Of a stretch of DNA of 64,000 bases, positions 44,001-51,023 are shown piece after piece. The DNA lies in NCBI GenBank assembly GCA_910584635.1, contig CAJUBA010000002.1:115783-179782 (forward strand), written 5' to 3'. This stretch comes from an uncultured Christensenella sp. GTDB lineage: Bacteria > Bacillota > Clostridia > Christensenellales > UBA3700. Under the pieces are notes generated by a model that did not search any database, had not been told where the DNA came from, and saw only the letters and a list, made by a program, of their open reading frames with translations. Every line of letters begins with the position of its first letter. The first letter of the stretch is position 1. A program made the translations under genes and the position numbers.

Positions 44001-45916
44001 TCTTCAATGCCGATAAGGAAATCGTGTATTTTAACTTCTACGTCAAGCGCGGAATCAACCGTAGCGTCTACCGCGATGCTTTCAAGACCGCCCTCAAAGA
44101 GATTTATCGTAAGTCTTACTTCGGGGATAGCGTCGGGGAATTTGAAGCCCAAGTCGCTCACGTTGTCTTTACGCAAGAACGATGCCAAAGACGCGAGGAA
44201 ATGCTCGTTGTCTGCCGTAATTATGATTCTGCTGCCTTCGAACGTTATACATTCTTGGAATCCGAGAGCAGTCGCCAAAGCGGTTACCAAATTCTTAACT
44301 CCGGGAGATACTACGTATCTTCCGCTATCGTCGAACGAACAAGCGAGAACGTCTGCGTCGGCAGTGGAAAGAATTCTGTCCAAATCGTTTGAAGTATTTA
44401 CGGTAACGGTACCGTCGCTTTCTATTTTAGCGCCGGAATTGTTGACGATGTCTTCAAAATCCGTGCCGAGCGCCTTGTCGATTGCTTCCGTAATCATATT
44501 CACGAGCGCGCTTACAAATTTAGAAAGATCGGTATCTACTCTTAAATTAACGTTTTGCAAATAGTTGGGCAGTAAATTATCAAGATTGATATAAAGACTG
44601 CCTTGAGTGTAATAAATGCCTGCTTGCGGCATAGTGCCTATCTGCTTGCCGTTTTCGTCAAGCAAATACAATTCGATTGCTATCTTATTGTTGTCGACAG
44701 GCTCTTTTTTATAATTCAAATCCAAATCGATGGCGAAAGAAAGTCTAAGACCCGTTCCGCCTTGAAGTAAAAGCAAATTGCTAGGCAAGTTGAAGTCCTG
44801 CGGCAATATTCCGGTACCGCCGAGAAGTTCGTTGATAACTTTACCTACGTCAAGTTGTTTTTTCTTCATTGCCGGCTTTCCGTCTACAATAACCGGATCG
44901 CCGTTTTCGTCAAGTACAGGTTCGTCCTGCGTGCCTACCATGAGGTCGATGGAGAACTGTATGTTTGTAAAGGAGAAGTTTACAAGATCGTTTTCGTCAA
45001 TCTCGGGAATTTCGGTGTCAACCGCGGAATCTTTAATCTCCACGTTAATTTCCAGACCAGTATGGTCGCCCGTGATGTTATCGTCGATATCGACGCCGAG
45101 ATATGTCAATTCGCCGTTTTCGTCAAAATTGGACTGCAATTGATAAGTTCCGTCGGGCATAAGTCCCGCAAGATATCCTACAAGCACGCCCAAGTCAAGT
45201 TTGACCGGAAGCGTTACGAACGCGGATAAAATTTCCGGAACTGCTTGAAGAAGTCCTTTTATGTCAAACGCCATAACAATGTCCTGACCGCCCTCTTCCG
45301 TAACGGTAACTACCGGTTCAGAGAACAAAATCTGCGTGACAACCGGAAGGAACTTGTTTATATAACCCATTATATCAATATCTCCGAGCAATTCGGGGAG
45401 TTTGATAATACCTTGCTGAACCAATTCGACTATGTAATTCGGGTTGAAATCTTCGAGATAAAGAACCGACTTGCCTTCGCCTACGTCGACAAACATCTTG
45501 TCGTTCAGCATATAAAGTCCGAAAACTCGCTCGAAATTCGTCTGTCCGGGCGATTGCTGATGTACGATAAGCGAAATTTCACTATTATACTTGTTTTTAA
45601 TATTCGTCTTGAAACCCACTCTCGTCTTCTTTCCGTCGGGAGTGTCGCAATCAATGGAAATATCTATCCCCAAGACCTTTTCCGGAGTGTCGATAGCATT
45701 TACTATCTTCTCCAGCAATTCAAGCGGCTCATAATAAATTTTAGTACCCGTATTGTCCCCTCCCGGTTTAACAGGTGGTTTTGACGGAAGTTCACCGCTG
45801 CCGCCGCCGCTTCCCGGCCCGTCTTCCTTAGGGTCGCATGCAACAAGCACGGACGAAAAAGCAACCAGCAAAATGACGACCAATAACAGAGTTGTAATCA
45901 ATTTGGATTTTTTCAT
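38045..45916 (-). CDS. Giant repeat lipoprotein of unknown function
   Basis: A 2623-residue protein. Start at 45916 (GGAGAGG upstream); the longest frame adds 56 unlikely residues. Lipobox VLVAC with Cys27, then a glycine/proline linker. About 60-1800: at least five large beta-rich modules of roughly 250-350 residues, each with a hairpin of the form G-Y-x-Y-x3-hydrophobic-Y-I-D/N-L (near residues 137, 435, 772, 1124 and 1375, e.g. GIYGYRNSVYIDL), faintly reminiscent of LolA/LppX-like lipid-binding sheets. About 1870-2450: repeats of about 100-120 residues with a core of IDPxxYxxY.., a FP/YP turn and YxDG..W (near 2039, 2159, 2272 and 2350). No C-terminal anchor. I do not recognise the family. 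First gene of the giant-protein set. Confidence 0.75.
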   Translation of the reverse strand: MKKSKLITTLLLVVILLVAFSSVLVACDPKEDGPGSGGGSGELPSKPPVKPGGDNTGTKIYYEPLELLEKIVNAIDTPEKVLGIDISIDCDTPDGKKTRVGFKTNIKNKYNSEISLIVHQQSPGQTNFERVFGLYMLNDKMFVDVGEGKSVLYLEDFNPNYIVELVQQGIIKLPELLGDIDIMGYINKFLPVVTQILFSEPVVTVTEEGGQDIVMAFDIKGLLQAVPEILSAFVTLPVKLDLGVLVGYLAGLMPDGTYQLQSNFDENGELTYLGVDIDDNITGDHTGLEINVEIKDSAVDTEIPEIDENDLVNFSFTNIQFSIDLMVGTQDEPVLDENGDPVIVDGKPAMKKKQLDVGKVINELLGGTGILPQDFNLPSNLLLLQGGTGLRLSFAIDLDLNYKKEPVDNNKIAIELYLLDENGKQIGTMPQAGIYYTQGSLYINLDNLLPNYLQNVNLRVDTDLSKFVSALVNMITEAIDKALGTDFEDIVNNSGAKIESDGTVTVNTSNDLDRILSTADADVLACSFDDSGRYVVSPGVKNLVTALATALGFQECITFEGSRIIITADNEHFLASLASFLRKDNVSDLGFKFPDAIPEVRLTINLFEGGLESIAVDATVDSALDVEVKIHDFLIGIEDTGLDERIEQGINKENTSYLNSLSSVIDTILSGIVLKTHFNMTFNRGRYNLAPLIASFGLPQIAESDIIWEFTDEFVLDASINIQIALNRENPTDSTFVFELKTEKGIIIGQGEEGIKFAPGMVLLGIYGYRNSVYIDLSGFKIANITLPKLKFDLRFSEVIYSLIDDVVAKLLTAMNIEGGDLIFNFDLGDLIGLPTAPAANGAIATAADDSAPSLKQELAAIILGVSTDAITPIISMASILAVIKQIDSGLIDESLNEALELMEVNLGITMGREDGFTFDFTGNLIPIMIDYEEDANGVKKDSICVFYYDKDGNQLPTHDANGKKIVYKNTTDKKQYEYKRYNYTNKDGNDSGFHLLFEAGTNDYPIKIGEIPADHKFNFADKAKEFDQYKSDLVQAIMDTVGTGELDLTLRLLTKDNKMNLTQMINTILASVGKRLEIPINLNLDEWETDVKLLLQWDIDLTSSARSAIKLELQYRGKIVMGVYVYRNNFIINLEGLGLFSAELVNTTIINRIFEMLSGYINQIENLDLNKIIADLLENAGLPTLPGADGENDDVATDDNMPTIGENLPVMDLVKYLLQAVSLEDTSIALNFTSTLINTLLNELLGINLGIDFTVSGNLDLFGNEFGIDIGVEDIEVKATLALNIGGEVDIRVDYENIPDWDATNGRTLAKTMLDNIDLGLTLDLANNTSDARAVQGGNAGYTRIRIWKAGNNDRLTGTADNMRVPKGNIIVGVYQIDKVLFDDNTATNGYSKPIAYLVLDYNAGKLYLTLANNVVNFVIDFGTVIKNMAIDLDLLGMLEGVFDGLLKQIDGIFDNLNTQLTSPQQLATADGDGEQDGFAALFADLDITKLLSAGIEVSLRSNGNFNVDIAFDPYLINKMIDDVLGAIFSKGTGKPSLLNLQKLAPNMFSQDYLSNVAWTRMIPGSDNNTDSFWGSLRSQLSPLLQDVVKGVGYGWASGAISDALLSSVYTQVGNLLRPLVPFAVFNEFHVGLNIIDATIANVSIVGRDHNQNIYDENGGIAYGESDARGAENFTQIWVYNMFKSVGDPSNAIPGVTGSDAQGVVTWTDIPSRIDYAPYTYESDEEGVKEIIAKHFTGKTARYQDGATGSIIKKDVNFYLKKYRYNDNDPWINCPENTPVTDLNLSLKGTYIVEARATFGQVNRKMEITINALGDGGGGIEKVDSFSMHVYDPLPDFISVRMKDGTTRKIRINEGGVQVLNKDGTGPVMPEKYGENHTVDAWVRFPRVGQADLPVKVEYLDSSVSEVIVNGEAISAKDGKVASVIIDLYNYTLSKESSITDYISDVFYFKYKDGKAVGMDVNGEWQYDPEEVAKFYERLVNEETGFSEDVSGTAFAVRNTIGNGATEQEVVLMIWVKTKKVNKLTIGGLENTLRVDPYQYYMYLITGDESINPFPTTATATYYDTYKSPINEGEMIIDNDVEDVSIVWNEEDYRGVDFSWDNNNSGGKDDVWVYLDNSKYDGNFTWKFKTRIVVLRNEIQAVYFDDELTQSTYFIDPFEYLLKKSHGMTDEEIYPSEANILFTNGSVRKMPIQWVGLDKFNIIDYSSRVTQLQVKIGYDIDNKLANVIGDLEQTAYVNVKVDNLMPDGLDVAGSEYSIKNKGEATFYIDPIQVLYYGMNPFPETVKMVYKDGKTSDLNADWIFNETIAMQGRKGLKATVYISEEYQYPINVEIIDRTNLKAANVNIKIDPYKYKTDENGSRIYSDFTPKSYIYKLIGNIDYKDLANIKVEGLNKVSGNVSDQFNTYVQYEVEYIKNGKNEVYTARDIDLIADFFEREGNAVTILSAVAKEYFEVNVEWDLTEINYAISDTYTVKMISKALESQYDRTFRISVEVVAKKVEYVGRTDYSITIDLNGTNLTEEENLTKTLLRNLYVAFDDETYGNYDCTIDLSDVNFGYYDVMLVNEFEVDGVKYRYRDRSGNPVAETDIASKGTDVTVTVCSGDIAQRVTIKAVVIFENIQTA

Positions 45917-46345
45917 TTTCCCTCTCCTAGTAAGCGTAATTACGCTTTCTTGTATTCTAAGTATATTACTTTTTGCCTCGCCCGTCAAGAGTATAAAACG
46001 CAAAAATTCGGGCGCATATATATAAAAGGCTGGCAAATACTGGAAAAGTCGGCGATTTTTGCGCGGATTTGGCGGAAAAAACCACAAGATATTGGGTATT
46101 TTTTCGTACTTTAGAACTATTCAAAGAATAATCCGCTTTTGAAAATTTACAAAAATTTTACATTTGTTCTGTCAAAAATCAGGTAAAATTCAGGTTCAAT
46201 AATCAAAATATCGCGTCAGACGCGAGAAAACGAAACCATTTTCAAAAATGAAAATCGAACTTTTCGGAATTGTTTTAAGGGTAAAATTTGTTTTTGACGG
46301 TTAGAATTTTTCACTTTGGGCATAATCCTGTGCGAGGTGAAATTT
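45917..46345. other. Divergent control region between the giant-protein operon and the rubrerythrin-like gene
   Basis: No gene seen. It contains the giant-operon promoter and palindrome (45932-45988), a short hairpin TCGCGTC/ACGCGA near 46211-46226, and an A+T-rich palindromic ATTTTC..GAAAAT near 46239-46256. A second, weaker minus-strand TTGACA is at 46175-46170. Confidence 0.6.
45932..45988 (-). promoter_or_regulatory. Promoter and palindromic operator of the giant-protein operon
   Basis: On the minus strand TTGACG (45988-45983), 17 nt, TATACT (45965-45960). A perfect 16-bp palindrome AAGCGTAATTACGCTT lies at 45932-45947, just downstream of the expected transcription start and before the ribosome site, a classical repressor position. 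Confidence 0.7.
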
Positions 46346-46876
46346 ATGAAAGATATTAAGCGAACGCAATCTTACGCAAACGTAGCGAAAGAAATAGAAA
46401 ACAGAGGCAAAAACATGCTTCTTCTCAACTGTTTTGCAGAAAGAGCGAGGGAACAGGGATATTTCAGCGTCGGAGCGAAATTCGACTCGATTGTCAGACA
46501 GGAACGCGAACACTGCCGCTCGCTGTACAGAATCATGGAGGACGGCAACGATATAGATACGCTTGCCAACTTGATTTACTGCGCAGGCGAACTGCACAGA
46601 AGCGCCGATAGACTTCGCGACGCATTCGGGAAAACCGCTTCCGAAGAAGGTTTTTCCTATCTTGCCAACGTGATAAACGAAATTGCGAAAGTAGATAGCA
46701 GAACGGAAGAAGAAATCAAGTGCATTATGTCCGATCTCAAAGTAGGCAAACTATATTCTTCGGACACCGCGACAAGATGGCAATGTATCAAATGCGGATG
46801 CGGAAACGAGAGCGAAAGCGCGCCCGAAATCTGTCCTTTGTGCGGCAGTCAAAAAGGATTTTTTATTAGACGATAA
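46346..46876 (+). CDS. Rubrerythrin-like protein with incomplete diiron site
   Basis: A 176-residue protein: four-helix ferritin-like domain (about 8-132) plus a C-terminal rubredoxin-type iron site (C147, C150, C163, C166 in WQCIKCG and ICPLCGS). Rubrerythrins reduce peroxide in anaerobes. By alignment from memory, some diiron ligands are kept (E53 and H56 in EREH, E82) but the first helix has R20 in place of the glutamate, and the last ExxH reads DSRT (T120 for histidine). Peroxidase activity is therefore doubtful; it may transfer electrons or bind metal differently. Start at 46346 with GAGGTG upstream. Confidence 0.75.
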   Translation: MKDIKRTQSYANVAKEIENRGKNMLLLNCFAERAREQGYFSVGAKFDSIVRQEREHCRSLYRIMEDGNDIDTLANLIYCAGELHRSADRLRDAFGKTASEEGFSYLANVINEIAKVDSRTEEEIKCIMSDLKVGKLYSSDTATRWQCIKCGCGNESESAPEICPLCGSQKGFFIRR

Positions 46877-46894
46877 AAAAAGAACCTCTCCTAA

Positions 46895-47113
46895 TTTATC
46901 CATATATTTTATAATAAAAATAAGGCTTTGTCGGGTTGGATTTTTTTCGGTTTCTTTTTTATAAAACTTATGCGCTAAGCAAGAAAAAGCGGGATTATCC
47001 TAGGATAACCCTGCTTTTCATATTGTCGGCTATTTTGCGCATATTTTTCTTAACGCAAATTTTTCTACCGATTTGTCTTTTGAGTTTTTTTAATTTTATC
47101 CATATATTTTATA
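46895..47113 (+). repeat. 19-bp direct repeat flanking a hairpin
   Basis: TTTATCCATATATTTTATA occurs at 46895-46913 and 47095-47113, exactly 200 nt apart, in the gap between two convergent genes. Confidence 0.8.
46988..47018. terminator. Terminator-like hairpin between the convergent rubrerythrin and NlpC/P60 genes
   Basis: Imperfect stem 46988-47000 / 47003-47015 (AGCGGGATTATCC against GGATAACCCTGCT), followed on the plus strand by TTTT. Confidence 0.6.
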
Positions 47114-47137
47114 CGCGATATTTTTTATAAAATCGCT

Positions 47138-48037
47138 TTATACGAATCGTTTAGCGACTAAGAAATAACTCCATCTCGTAGCGCTGATTTCCTCGATTAC
47201 CGCATGATCCGAAGCGGTATGCAGGATGTAATTATTGCCTAGATACAGAGCGACGTGTCCCACGCGTTCTACGCCCGTTTTGTCGTATCTGCTGGAATTG
47301 GTAAAGAACATTACGTCCCCTCTTTTAAGGTCGCCGTCCGCTACGCTCTTGCCTTGCAATACTTGTGTGCGGGTATTCAAATCGAGAAGTATTCCCGCTC
47401 CTTTATAGAATATGTACTGCATCAAAGCCGAACAGTCGTATTCTCCCTGAACGAAATTGGTATTCAGTTTTCCGTTACCCCAGTGATAGCGCTGACTGCC
47501 CCAAACGTACGGATAACCCATCAGTTCCTCTCCTACGGAAATAATTCTTTCTATCTTTTCCTCGGAAGATTGCTTCATCTGAACGATATGCGCATAGTTC
47601 TTTCCTGCATAAATATACGCTACGCGTTGTTTATACACTGTTTTATACCAACCGTTAACGGTTCCCTCGTATCGCAGCATATCCCCTTTGTCCATACTGC
47701 CCACGACAGACGACGAAGTCGACGGAGCGGAACGGATATTGAGTCCTTGCGTATCGCTTTTTATCATAGAAGAATATTTTATAGCCGGAACGATTACTTG
47801 CGGAGTATCTTCCGCTCCCGAGTTGTCATTTCCTCCCTCAGGCTCCTCGTTGTCGCCGCCCCCTGGCTCGCTCGGCATAGGATTGTTCAAATTCGGTCGA
47901 TACGCGTCCCAGTTAGCCGACCATTGCGACGAAAGTTCTCTGTCGTCGGACTCATTGCCTAGACATGCGGCAAATCCGAATGCGGAAAGCGCGCATATCA
48001 TAATTACTGCAGTTAATGTCGAAATGATTTTTTTCAT
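47138..48037 (-). CDS. SH3-NlpC/P60 peptidoglycan hydrolase lipoprotein
   Basis: A 299-residue exported cell-wall hydrolase. Signal peptide with lipobox GFAAC (Cys25), a proline/glycine/glutamate-rich linker (about 45-80), an SH3_3 domain (about 90-150; GLNIRSAPSTSSSVVGSM) and a C-terminal NlpC/P60 domain (about 165-299). The catalytic cysteine is in YDCSALMQ (near 200) and the histidine in GHVALYLG (near 252). NlpC/P60 enzymes usually cut the D-gamma-glutamyl-diaminopimelate bond in stem peptides. Its own unit; ribosome site AAGGAGG upstream. Confidence 0.9.
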   Translation of the reverse strand: MKKIISTLTAVIMICALSAFGFAACLGNESDDRELSSQWSANWDAYRPNLNNPMPSEPGGGDNEEPEGGNDNSGAEDTPQVIVPAIKYSSMIKSDTQGLNIRSAPSTSSSVVGSMDKGDMLRYEGTVNGWYKTVYKQRVAYIYAGKNYAHIVQMKQSSEEKIERIISVGEELMGYPYVWGSQRYHWGNGKLNTNFVQGEYDCSALMQYIFYKGAGILLDLNTRTQVLQGKSVADGDLKRGDVMFFTNSSRYDKTGVERVGHVALYLGNNYILHTASDHAVIEEISATRWSYFLVAKRFV

Positions 48038-48269
48038 AACAACCTCCTTTTCTCTTCGTCATTATTTTAACATTCTTTGCAAAACCGTTCAACACACAAA
48101 ATTTTCCAGTGAAATATAACGCGAATAATTTGCATATAATCGGTATTAAAAACGTAAATAGTGTGTTATACTATGTAATATCTTGATATTTTAGCGTAAT
48201 CTAACCGCGATATTCGCGCTTGCATTACCGATGGAAATACTTATCGCATTTTACAAAGAGGCGAGGACA

Positions 48270-49538
48270 ATGAAAAAATTTACGAAACAACTCAGACTTT
48301 TCGATACAAGCGGAACTTTACTGGAAAAATTCGCCGAAGTCTGCGACGGCAAAGATATAAAACCTACCGAAACGGTAGGCGAACTGCTTGATTTTGCAAA
48401 TATTCACGCGGTAAAAGGCAACTGTTGGCATTATTATATGGCGTATTTTATTGCAAGCGACGTAAATGCGTTTTCGCTCGCGTTCGAACGTAAAAAAGCC
48501 AAAGACTGCGCGCTGTTGGAATTTGCCAGAGAAGATTGCAAACTTCTTATGCAATTATTCGATTATAATATTGCGTCAATTCCCTTTGTCGGCGACAAAG
48601 CGTCTCTTTTGACGAATTTTAAGGCGACGGAAGATTTTTCAGTCAAACCTTACGCGGATATTATCGCAGACTTTTCTCATAAACTCGAAGACTGCAACAC
48701 GGCAAGTCAGTTCCTTGGCGAAATAATTGATTTTTACAGCGTATACGGAGTGGGAGATTTAGGACTCAACAAAGCATTTAGAATTATAGCGCAAGAAAGC
48801 CTTCCCGACAAGAAAATTACTCATCATAAGTCGCAATTACTGCCCATCACAAATATGAACAAAAAAGGACTCGCCGATATAGTGGGATATGAATTGCAAA
48901 AGCAAAAAGTAATTCAAAATACCGAAGCGTTTCTTGACGGAAAACCTGCCAACAACGCGTTGCTTTACGGAGATATGGGTACGGGAAAATCTTCTACCGT
49001 AAAAGCGCTTATGAACGAATACTATGATAAAGGCTTGAGAGTAATAGAAGTATACAAACATCAATTTTCTTTTATCAGTGATATTATCAGCCGTCTTTCG
49101 GGAAGAAATTATAAATTTATTCTCTATCTGGACGACCTTTCTTTCGACGATTTCGAGGTAGAATACAAATACTTCAAAGCCATTATAGACGGCGGTTTGG
49201 AAGTCAAACCCGATAACGTTCTTATATATGCGACGTCCAACAGAAGACATATAATAAAAGAAAATTACAGCGACGGTAACGATATAAATTCTATGGACGA
49301 ATTGCACAAGTCCGATACTAAAAACGAGAAACTTTCGCTTGTCGCGCGCTTTGGTTTAAGCGTATATTATCCGTCTCCCGACCAGCAAGAATTCCTAAAT
49401 ATCGTACACGAATTGGCGAAAAGATACGCTATAGAAATCGACGAAGAAAAACTAAATAAGCAGGCTCTTACCTGGGCAATTCGCAACGGCGTCAAATCAG
49501 GACGTATGGCGGAACAGTTTATTCTCACCCTGCTGTAA
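48270..49538 (+). CDS. DUF815 family AAA+ ATPase
   Basis: A 422-residue cytoplasmic ATPase. Start at 48270 with GAGGAC upstream; the longer frame adds thirteen residues without support. A helical N-terminal half (about 1-205) precedes the AAA+ core: Walker A GDMGTGKSS (about 234-242), Walker B ILYLDDLSF (near 285), sensor-1-like LIYATSNRRH (near 320) and an arginine in VARFGLSV. This arrangement matches DUF815, common in Clostridia, whose partner proteins are not established. Standalone gene. Confidence 0.85.
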   Translation: MKKFTKQLRLFDTSGTLLEKFAEVCDGKDIKPTETVGELLDFANIHAVKGNCWHYYMAYFIASDVNAFSLAFERKKAKDCALLEFAREDCKLLMQLFDYNIASIPFVGDKASLLTNFKATEDFSVKPYADIIADFSHKLEDCNTASQFLGEIIDFYSVYGVGDLGLNKAFRIIAQESLPDKKITHHKSQLLPITNMNKKGLADIVGYELQKQKVIQNTEAFLDGKPANNALLYGDMGTGKSSTVKALMNEYYDKGLRVIEVYKHQFSFISDIISRLSGRNYKFILYLDDLSFDDFEVEYKYFKAIIDGGLEVKPDNVLIYATSNRRHIIKENYSDGNDINSMDELHKSDTKNEKLSLVARFGLSVYYPSPDQQEFLNIVHELAKRYAIEIDEEKLNKQALTWAIRNGVKSGRMAEQFILTLL

Positions 49539-49545
49539 ACAAATA

Positions 49546-49612
49546 TTGATTATTTATATATAATATGCTATACTGTAAAGGTAGGAAACGCCGTAGCATC
49601 AAAAGGCTTTCC
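49546..49612 (+). promoter_or_regulatory. Promoter and leader hairpin of the SIS-domain gene
   Basis: TTGATT (49546-49551), 17 nt, TATACT (49569-49574). In the leader, GGAAACGCC (49584-49592) can pair with GGCTTTCC (49605-49612) with one bulge. Ribosome site GAGAGG at 49645-49650. Confidence 0.65.
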
Positions 49613-49658
49613 GCGATAATATAATATTATGACAATACACTATTTGAGAGGTTAATAT

Positions 49659-50690
49659 ATGACAACTTTAATGCAACAAGAAATTTTCAGCGAACCCGCT
49701 ATGATGAAACGTACTATAAAAGCGTGCCGTCCGGTACTTGAACCGATTTATAATGCGTTTAAGGAAAAAGGTATAACAAATATCGTAACAATGGCTAGAG
49801 GAACTTCTGACAACGCCGCTACGGTATTTTCGTTTGCGTGTCCTTTGCTTACCGGAATCAAAGTGGGAAAATACCATCCTTCGCTGACTACCGTATATAA
49901 CGCCGACGTAGATATGAAAAACACCTGTATGGTAATTATTTCTCAAAGCGGCATGTCCAAAGATACTATCGCAGTAATGGAAAAAGCCATTGCAAACGGA
50001 GCGATGACTATCGCAGTAACAAATAACGCAGACAGTCCGATTGCCAAAAACGCAGACTTCCATCTTTTTATGGACGTAGAGGAAGAAAAAAGCGTTGCCG
50101 CAACCAAGACCTATATCGGCGAACTTTTCGCTTTGTACATGCTTACAAACGCTTTGAGAGGCAATTTCGACTGCGCTCTCGATCCGCTTGCGGACAGAAT
50201 AAGCGAAATATTGTATCTCAACCCGCAAATTTCGGACGTTGCAAAAAATCTTTATCAACGCAACAACTTTATCGTTCTCTCTCGCGGAACTATGCTCGGC
50301 ACAGGCGACGAATGCGCGCTTAAACTTACAGAATGTTGTTATTTATTCAACCGCTCTTATTCTTCTGCGAACTTTATGCACGGTCCGCTTTCTTTGCTTG
50401 ACGAAAACGCGAACGTAATTATGCTCGCTCCCAAAAGCGAATTTAACGGCGAATTTATCGATATGGCAAAACGCGCGTCAAAACTCGGCGCAAATTTGAC
50501 CGTATTCAGCAATATTCCCGAAGTTCTCGAACTCGCGGACAACAAAATCGAAATGCCAAATGCAGACACGTTTGAAGCGCCCGTACTGTACGGAATTGCG
50601 GTAAGTTTGCTCGCTCTCAATATAGGACTTGCAAAAGGACTTAACGTTGATACTCCGAGAAACCTTAACAAAGTTACCATTACTCTGTAA
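49659..50690 (+). CDS. SIS-domain sugar isomerase/deaminase (AgaS/GlmS-isomerase-like)
   Basis: A 343-residue protein made of two SIS domains, like the isomerase half of GlmS without the glutaminase domain. Seen: MARGTSDNA (about 45-53) at the first sugar phosphate site, IISQSGMSKDT (about 92-102) and, in the second half, LSRGTMLGTGDECALKLTE. Such proteins are amino-sugar phosphate isomerases/deaminases or Amadori-product deglycases. The window also has a cytoplasmic hexosaminidase about 11 kb away, which would fit amino-sugar use, but they are not in one operon. Terminator follows. Confidence 0.8.
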   Translation: MTTLMQQEIFSEPAMMKRTIKACRPVLEPIYNAFKEKGITNIVTMARGTSDNAATVFSFACPLLTGIKVGKYHPSLTTVYNADVDMKNTCMVIISQSGMSKDTIAVMEKAIANGAMTIAVTNNADSPIAKNADFHLFMDVEEEKSVAATKTYIGELFALYMLTNALRGNFDCALDPLADRISEILYLNPQISDVAKNLYQRNNFIVLSRGTMLGTGDECALKLTECCYLFNRSYSSANFMHGPLSLLDENANVIMLAPKSEFNGEFIDMAKRASKLGANLTVFSNIPEVLELADNKIEMPNADTFEAPVLYGIAVSLLALNIGLAKGLNVDTPRNLNKVTITL

Positions 50691-50757
50691 GTATTTGACG
50701 ATAAGAGGAATTCGCGAAGTTAAACGCGGATTTGCCGGGAAAGGATTAAAAAAATAT

Positions 50758-50789
50758 GCTCCGCTGTCATAGACGCGGAGCAATTTTTT
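50758..50789 (+). terminator. Terminator of the SIS-domain gene
   Basis: Stem GCTCCGC / GCGGAGC (50758-50764 / 50775-50781) followed by AATTTTTT. Confidence 0.85.
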
Positions 50790-50812
50790 ATTAGGTAATT
50801 TTTATACGGATA

Positions 50813-50940
50813 ACTTATGGCATAGAATTTAGACGCTTTCACTGCCAAACGCGAAATCTCCGCTGCGTTGTATTTCGGTCGGACTTTATCCCGACCAAGC
50901 GCAAAATCTACGCTTGGCTACTATTTTACGTTTGGTCGGG
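50813..50940. repeat. Composite dispersed repeat block
   Basis: In the 333-nt gap between the SIS gene and the lipoprotein gene. A segment with GGCATAGAATTTAGA (about 50813-50842) is the inverted match of the linker at about 17974-18002. A type A unit lies at about 50843-50884 and a longer, palindrome-like unit at 50890-50940 (CCCGACCAAGCGC..GTTTGGTCGGG). No gene seen. Confidence 0.8.
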
Positions 50941-50976
50941 AATACTTTTGTCAAAATATTTTGGTCGATAAAACAC

Positions 50977-51003
50977 AAAAAGGAGCGATAAAATTCGCTC
51001 CCT
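50977..51003 (-). terminator. Terminator of the lipoprotein gene
   Basis: Stem AGGAGCGA / TCGCTCCCT around 50981-51003; on the minus strand it is followed by TTTTT. It starts 21 nt after the stop codon. Confidence 0.85.
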
Positions 51004-51023
51004 TTTCTCACTCTTAATATAAA

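Noticed and set aside
49575..49658. glmS ribozyme upstream of the SIS gene
   Set aside because: The leader is far too short and lacks the ribozyme core as far as can be judged.
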